From assembly GCA_015520485.1 (NCBI GenBank), contig WAPX01000064.1, forward strand, positions 1 through 38,737: DNA of 38,737 nt. The letters run 5' to 3'. Of this stretch, positions 35,143-38,737 are shown piece after piece. Each line of letters starts with the position of its first letter. Position 1 is the first letter of the stretch. The position numbers and the translations under genes were made by a program. A model generated the notes under the pieces. It saw nothing but the letters and a program-made list of their open reading frames with translations. It was not told the origin of the DNA and did not search any database. This DNA comes from Archaeoglobaceae archaeon (lineage in GTDB: Archaea; Halobacteriota; Archaeoglobi; Archaeoglobales; Archaeoglobaceae).

Positions 35143-35191
35143 GAACTTTTTTTACTTTAAATTTAACTAAGCTCATTTCTCACGTGAGAAA
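35143..35191. repeat. Repeat copy 1 with palindrome
   Basis: About 49 bases starting gaactttttttactttaaa and ending in the palindrome TTTCTCACGTGAGAAA at 35176-35191, here extended to 18 bp with the flanking A and T. The second copy is at 37267-37314 and differs only by one T in a run. It lies between two divergent genes and holds an A/T-rich element suitable as a minus-strand TATA box. Confidence 0.85.
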
Positions 35192-35237
35192 TAGAAAGAT
35201 ATTTTTTTATTGAGGCCTTGTTCTTGTTCAGTGCTTT

Positions 35238-36371
35238 ATGGGTGGAAATATGGGTGGTGAAAAATACCTGTATCTTAAACTTGGAAATAGCAATTGTTTG
35301 GCTGAGTACTGGTTGAGTGGGAGCAATGTACTCAGAGAACGGGCAGTTGCAGTTTATTTCTGGCAAACGAAGGCTGAAACAATTAAAGACGTTGTTGGCA
35401 AAGTTGATAGGGGTGAAATAACCGAAAGAAAGGCTATAGAGAACTTAGAAAAGGAAATAGAACCTTACAAAAATAAAAAAGAAGAAAAACTAATTAAACC
35501 CTCTCACTTTAGCCAGCTTAGAGAATTTTTCAATGCAAAGAAAGACAATGCAAAGTTCATCATTTTTGGAGACAAAAACATTTACATTTGCGAGCCTAAA
35601 GGCGAAATTGAGGATTTGTCGGAGGACAAGTGTAAAAAATACGACGAAGAAATACGTGAATTCTTGAAAAATAGATTTCCAAAGAGGTGGAACGAATTTT
35701 ATAAAGCCATGAAAATATACGAGAATGAGATACCGCAGCACATACCTAAAGTTGTGGAGGTTGAAAAAATAGAGACGAAAGGAGTAAGGGAGACACCACA
35801 CATTCTGGCGACACTAAGGTGCAACCAATATTATAACAGGAGTACATGCAGGGAAATTACAGACTTTGGAGCGGTTCAGGCCATCAAATACTGTCTTAAA
35901 GGGAAAATAGAGGAACCAAAAAATGCTAAAGACCTGCTGAACTTTTTAAGTCCTTACGAGCTCGAAACTCTCCTTTTTCTGGTACTTAAGAACAGGGGGC
36001 TCTTCGTTCCCGCATGGCGTGGGGGTACGCTTAAGGACATTGACATAATCGGGTACAACCTGGGAGAGGGTACTATCGAGATGCCACCAGTCACCTTTGA
36101 ACAGGAGCCAAAAACCTTTCAGGTCAAGAAAGAGGCTGACGAAGCGAGCAAAAACGCTGACTGGACAGTCGCTATAAACTTTAAAGGAAAAAACGACGCC
36201 GAGAGGGTGCTCACAGCAGAGTGGTTGCTTGACCAGATCTGGGACTCGAAGAGGGGAGCGGTGAAGCAAGGGCAGGAAGAAACGGTAGAGTGGCTCGGGC
36301 ACTCACTCTGGTGGGTTCAGAAGGCACTGGGTCGGAACATTGAAGACTTAATCTCCTGTGTCCTGTCGTAA
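35238..36371 (+). CDS. Putative PD-(D/E)XK nuclease-like protein
   Basis: 377 residues. I recognise no family from the N-terminal 220 residues, which include FIIFGDKNIYICEPKGEI and may be a nucleic-acid or base-recognition domain. The C-terminal part has the order expected of a restriction-endonuclease fold: YELETLLFLVL (Glu241/243), a glycine-rich turn, KDIDIIGYN (Asp267/269) and FQVKK (Gln295, Lys297). This suggests a DNA nuclease, perhaps a defence or element-maintenance protein. The ATG at 35250, with GGTGG just upstream, may be the true start. It faces the palindromic repeat. It stands alone with no methyltransferase in view. Confidence 0.6.
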   Translation: MGGNMGGEKYLYLKLGNSNCLAEYWLSGSNVLRERAVAVYFWQTKAETIKDVVGKVDRGEITERKAIENLEKEIEPYKNKKEEKLIKPSHFSQLREFFNAKKDNAKFIIFGDKNIYICEPKGEIEDLSEDKCKKYDEEIREFLKNRFPKRWNEFYKAMKIYENEIPQHIPKVVEVEKIETKGVRETPHILATLRCNQYYNRSTCREITDFGAVQAIKYCLKGKIEEPKNAKDLLNFLSPYELETLLFLVLKNRGLFVPAWRGGTLKDIDIIGYNLGEGTIEMPPVTFEQEPKTFQVKKEADEASKNADWTVAINFKGKNDAERVLTAEWLLDQIWDSKRGAVKQGQEETVEWLGHSLWWVQKALGRNIEDLISCVLS

Positions 36372-36553
36372 GAGCTTCAGTGAGTTGCTTTCGTTTTCTT
36401 TTCTCACGCTTCGAGTGAGTTTATTCGGGAAAATTACACCAGACGGTATGTGTTAACAAGCACATAACTTTTCGAATGTTTGGGGTGCAGAAAATGAAAA
36501 GGATAGTAATCAAGATCAATTCCCTTATATAGCTCGAAGTCGAGGTGAAATTT
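36372..36553. other. Interval with an inverted-repeat element
   Basis: TTTCTCAC at 36400-36407 and GTGAG at 36415-36419 form an inverted repeat with a 7-base spacer; the arms match those of the palindromic repeat. It may be a second site for the same factor or a terminator after the nuclease-like gene. The end holds ccttatata at about 36524-36532, a TATA box for the next gene. Confidence 0.35.
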
Positions 36554-36918
36554 ATGGCATGCCCATGCGGAACCACATTTGTCGGTAATGGCGCGATAGT
36601 AAATCCTGGAGGGGGTGGGATTAAAGGATGGGGGATTAAGCTCCCTCTCGGGCTGCTTGGGAATATGAGATTTAATATGCAGCAGGGTAGGACAACACTG
36701 CAAGAGCACTACCAGATAAAATAAATCGGTTCTGTGGATCTAAAGCTATCCATGTTTCCAATCCAGTTAAGAGTTACACAGGATACAAAGTCAGGAGGAA
36801 TGGCTGGATCAGGATAGCAAACGGAATAACAAACACTTTAGGATTGGGAAAGCAGACGCAGGTTAAAATCTGTGCCGGAGGAAATGCAATTGTCCTGCTA
36901 ATAGACGGGGACTGTTAA
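36554..36918 (+). pseudogene. Split glycine-rich hypothetical gene
   Basis: A 56-codon frame starts MACPCGTTFVGNGAIVNP at 36554, with a gaggtgaa binding site and TATA box upstream, and ends at 36722-36724. An overlapping frame without any start codon continues INRFCGSKAIHVSNPVKSY to LLIDGDC, stop 36916-36918. The two read together like one small protein of about 120 residues with several cysteines and many glycines. It may be one frameshifted gene, or the first part may stand alone. No family is recognised. Confidence 0.45.
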
Positions 36919-36920
36919 AA

Positions 36921-37283
36921 TTGAAAAAGTTTAAGACACGAAAACCCAACAATTTAACAAATGAGAGAGACAGTAAAAGGGCTGTGTTATGGATTGCAAT
37001 ATCTGCGGTGATTTATCTGTTCGATCTGGCATTTTACACGATATATTTCGCTCCATTGATGATTACTGGTATACTGTTGGGTGCTCGTCCAGAGTTGTTT
37101 GCATTTGCGCTGATAGGTTTCTCTGCAGAAACTCTCCGGACATTCATGAAACTGACAAAGACCGGGAAAGCATCAGAATTGGACAGGATAGTTAAATCGG
37201 TTTGGGTAAGTGCGACCAGCGCTAAAACTGCTATGATGACAGGTTTTAGGTGCATAGTTCCTCACAGAACTTTTTTACTTTAA
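36921..37283 (+). CDS. Small membrane protein with tail reaching the repeat
   Basis: 120 residues from a TTG. The N-terminus is basic (KKFKTRKPNNLTNERDSKRA). Two membrane helices follow (AVLWIAISAVIYLFDLAFYT and ITGILLGARPELFAFALIGF), then a cytoplasmic part. The last residues (HRTFLL) are encoded in the second copy of the repeat, so the natural end may have been replaced when the repeat arrived. Role unknown. Confidence 0.45.
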   Translation: MKKFKTRKPNNLTNERDSKRAVLWIAISAVIYLFDLAFYTIYFAPLMITGILLGARPELFAFALIGFSAETLRTFMKLTKTGKASELDRIVKSVWVSATSAKTAMMTGFRCIVPHRTFLL

Positions 37284-37314
37284 ATTTAACTAAGCTCATT
37301 TCTCACGTGAGAAA
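37267..37314. repeat. Repeat copy 2 with palindrome
   Basis: 48 bases identical to copy 1 at 35143-35191 except for one missing T in the run. The palindrome TTTCTCACGTGAGAAA is at 37299-37314. It lies just before the gene starting at 37332. The two copies are 2.1 kb apart in the same orientation and could recombine. Confidence 0.85.
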
Positions 37315-37331
37315 CGAAAAACAAAAGATTT

Positions 37332-37613
37332 ATGATTCAATTGAATAAAATGGCGAAAAAATGGGAAATAATATCGAAAATATTGAAAATAATAGTCGCT
37401 ATATGCGCAATTATAGGTGTCTTTGGCGGATACCCCGGCATCAAGCATCTACTCTCGCCACACCCCAGTTTAGGGATTGTGGCACTTCCTGAAGAGCAGG
37501 CTGGTTTTTGCAAAGTAACTATCATAAATTATGGCGATGCTGCAACTGATATCAAGATAACAGCTTTTTTGATGATGAATGGAGAAGTAGAGCAGGCAAT
37601 AACTGAACATTAA
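37332..37613 (+). CDS. Membrane-anchored beta-domain protein, perhaps truncated
   Basis: 93 residues. A membrane helix (IISKILKIIVAICAIIGVFG) is followed by a beta-rich part (VALPEEQAGFCKVTIINYGD, then TDIKITAFLMM). It resembles in layout the shifted gene at 34319-34653. The beta part is short, and the 3' end meets a fragment of another gene on the minus strand, so a deletion probably cut it. The ATG at 37350 (MAKKWEII) is another start. Confidence 0.4.
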   Translation: MIQLNKMAKKWEIISKILKIIVAICAIIGVFGGYPGIKHLLSPHPSLGIVALPEEQAGFCKVTIINYGDAATDIKITAFLMMNGEVEQAITEH

Positions 37614-37615
37614 AG

Positions 37616-37674
37616 TCCTTTGCGATCTTTTCCTTTAATCTATTCTTACTGATTTTAGGTAGATACATCTTCAT
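37616..37674 (-). pseudogene. Fragment of an unknown gene
   Basis: After a GAGAGGGGTG binding site an ATG at 37674 starts MKMYLPKISKNRLKEKIAKD, after which the frame runs into the neighbouring gene and loses sense. The good start signal and natural composition suggest the head of a real gene cut off at about 37615. Confidence 0.3.
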
Positions 37675-37834
37675 TTTTACACCCCTCTCTTAAGCATGTA
37701 GCTTAACGTTCTGCGGGTATCTTTTTATTGCCAGCCTATCTTTTTCTAACTTGAACATTTTGCCTTGTCGAACAAAACCAGCATAGAATAATACACAATA
37801 AAAATTAAATTCCAATAAAACCTTCAACAAACCC

Positions 37835-38694
37835 ATGCCAAAAATAAACTGGAAAGAATACAACGAGAAATTGGTAAAGAGAGGAGAAATTTTATTTAGA
37901 GTTTATAGAGAAATGGAAGAGAGAACTCGATTCAATGAACGAAAGGAAGAGAGGTCATCCATACGAATATCCTTCATCTTACATGCAGTTTTTAATCTCC
38001 ATCCGCTACTACTGCCACCTCGACTATAGAACGCTTGAAGGCTTTTGCAGGAATCTATCTAAAATCCTTGGAATACCAGCTCCAGACTATTCAACCATCC
38101 ACAAGAGATTCCTGAAAATGGATTTCAATCCTCCAGCCTTAAACTCAGAAGAGATAGTTACAGCAGCCGACTCTACAGGAATTAAGGTACATAACAGTGG
38201 AGAATGGATGAGGGAGAAATACAGGAGGAGAAGAGGGTGGATAAAGATTCACTTCGCTGTTGATGTTGAAACAAAGCAGATAACAGCTTACGAAGTTACT
38301 GATGAACAAGTCCATGACAACAAGGAATTCAAGGATCTCGTAGAAAAATCTGAAGAGAAAGCTAAAGTAAAGAGGGTTCTTGCTGACAAAGCCTATGACA
38401 GCTATGCAAACTTCGAATTCCTTCAGTCGAAGAACATAGATCCTGCTATTCCAGTGAGGAGGGGAGACTAGACATCCTGAAGCATCCAAGGAGTGAAGAG
38501 GCGAGGAAGCAGAAAGATTTTGAGAAATGGAAGGAGGAGAAGGAATACGGGTTGAGGTGGATGGTTGAAACAGCCTATTCTGTCTTCAAAAGGATATTCT
38601 GTGAGTTCGTTTCCGCAAAGAAGTGGATTACATGGTTAAAGAGGTCGCAGCAAAGGTCTGGATATACAATTCGCTGAGGGCTGTTCTCTGCTGA
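37835..38694 (+). pseudogene. IS5-like transposase with frameshifts
   Basis: Successive frames read MPKINWKEYNEKLVKRGEIL, then LDSMNERKRGHPYEYPSSYM to IPVRRGD, then LDILKHPRSEEARKQKDF to FVSAKKW, and finally MVKEVAAKVWIYNSL. The DDE residues can be traced: AADSTGIKV, LADKAYDS and VETAYSVFKR. At least three frameshifts or stops (near 37925, 38469 and 38630) inactivate it. The terminal inverted repeats were not identified, and the right end may lie near or past the window edge. Confidence 0.75.
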
Positions 38695-38737
38695 AGAAGT
38701 TTGATTCGAAGAGAAGAGGGAAGCTTAAGAATTAGTC

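Noticed and set aside
36434-36709. Minus-strand ORF of 91 codons
   Set aside because: Antisense of the MACPCG gene, which has a better start signal and promoter.

Overview
The window is archaeal and fits the Archaeoglobales best; the content resembles Ferroglobus, Geoglobus or Archaeoglobus, but the genus is inference. It has a TATA-binding protein, P-stalk ribosomal proteins with acidic tails, archaeal-type ThrRS, archaeal lipid enzymes, alternative heme (Ahb) genes and an FtsZ paired with a ribbon-helix-helix regulator. Many starts lie about 25 nt downstream of a TATA-like box, as in leaderless archaeal transcripts.

Layout. 1-985: decayed DNA, with the tail of an IS transposase, a doubtful ORF and a broken DUF365 gene. 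989-4594: iron-dependent alcohol dehydrogenase, an XRE-type regulator, TBP, and thioredoxin overlapping an HTH regulator. 4667-7336: a frameshifted membrane protein, then ribosomal proteins uL1, uL10 and P1 on the minus strand with a structured uL1 leader. 7505-10424: an HTH regulator, then a UbiD-family decarboxylase followed by aconitase X, which match two steps of the archaeal modified mevalonate pathway. 10516-14419: small membrane protein, ThrRS, TatC and a tandem UspA protein. 14542-18987 (minus): a KaiC-like ATPase, a degenerate KaiC domain fused to a Ras/Arf-like GTPase, a Roadblock protein and a V4R protein, followed by siroheme and heme genes. 19134-28894: class II aldolase, indolepyruvate ferredoxin oxidoreductase alpha, DGGGP synthase, GGGP synthase, pyruvoyl arginine decarboxylase, ferredoxin plus geranylgeranyl reductase, a two-subunit fumarase, and a pyruvate/oxaloacetate carboxyltransferase subunit. 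29027-33817: tRNA-His, ftsZ with a cdrS-like gene and a palindromic operator candidate, a COG1107 RecJ-like DHH protein and tRNA-Glu.

From the 3' end of tRNA-Glu to the right edge (about 33.8-38.7 kb) the DNA looks foreign. It holds small unrecognised genes, several single-base frameshifts, a putative PD-(D/E)XK nuclease, a 48-nt repeat carrying a perfect palindrome, and a broken IS5-like transposase. This looks like a decaying element integrated at the tRNA.

Two themes stand out. Isoprenoid lipid synthesis is spread over the window: UbiD and aconitase X make precursors, GGGPS and DGGGPS attach the two chains, and ferredoxin with GGR saturates them. The most interesting system is the ATPase/GTPase/Roadblock/V4R operon. 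It unites the fold classes seen in the eukaryotic TRAPP-Rab system (V4R/Bet3-like, Roadblock/longin-like, Ras-like GTPase) with a KaiC-type ATPase.
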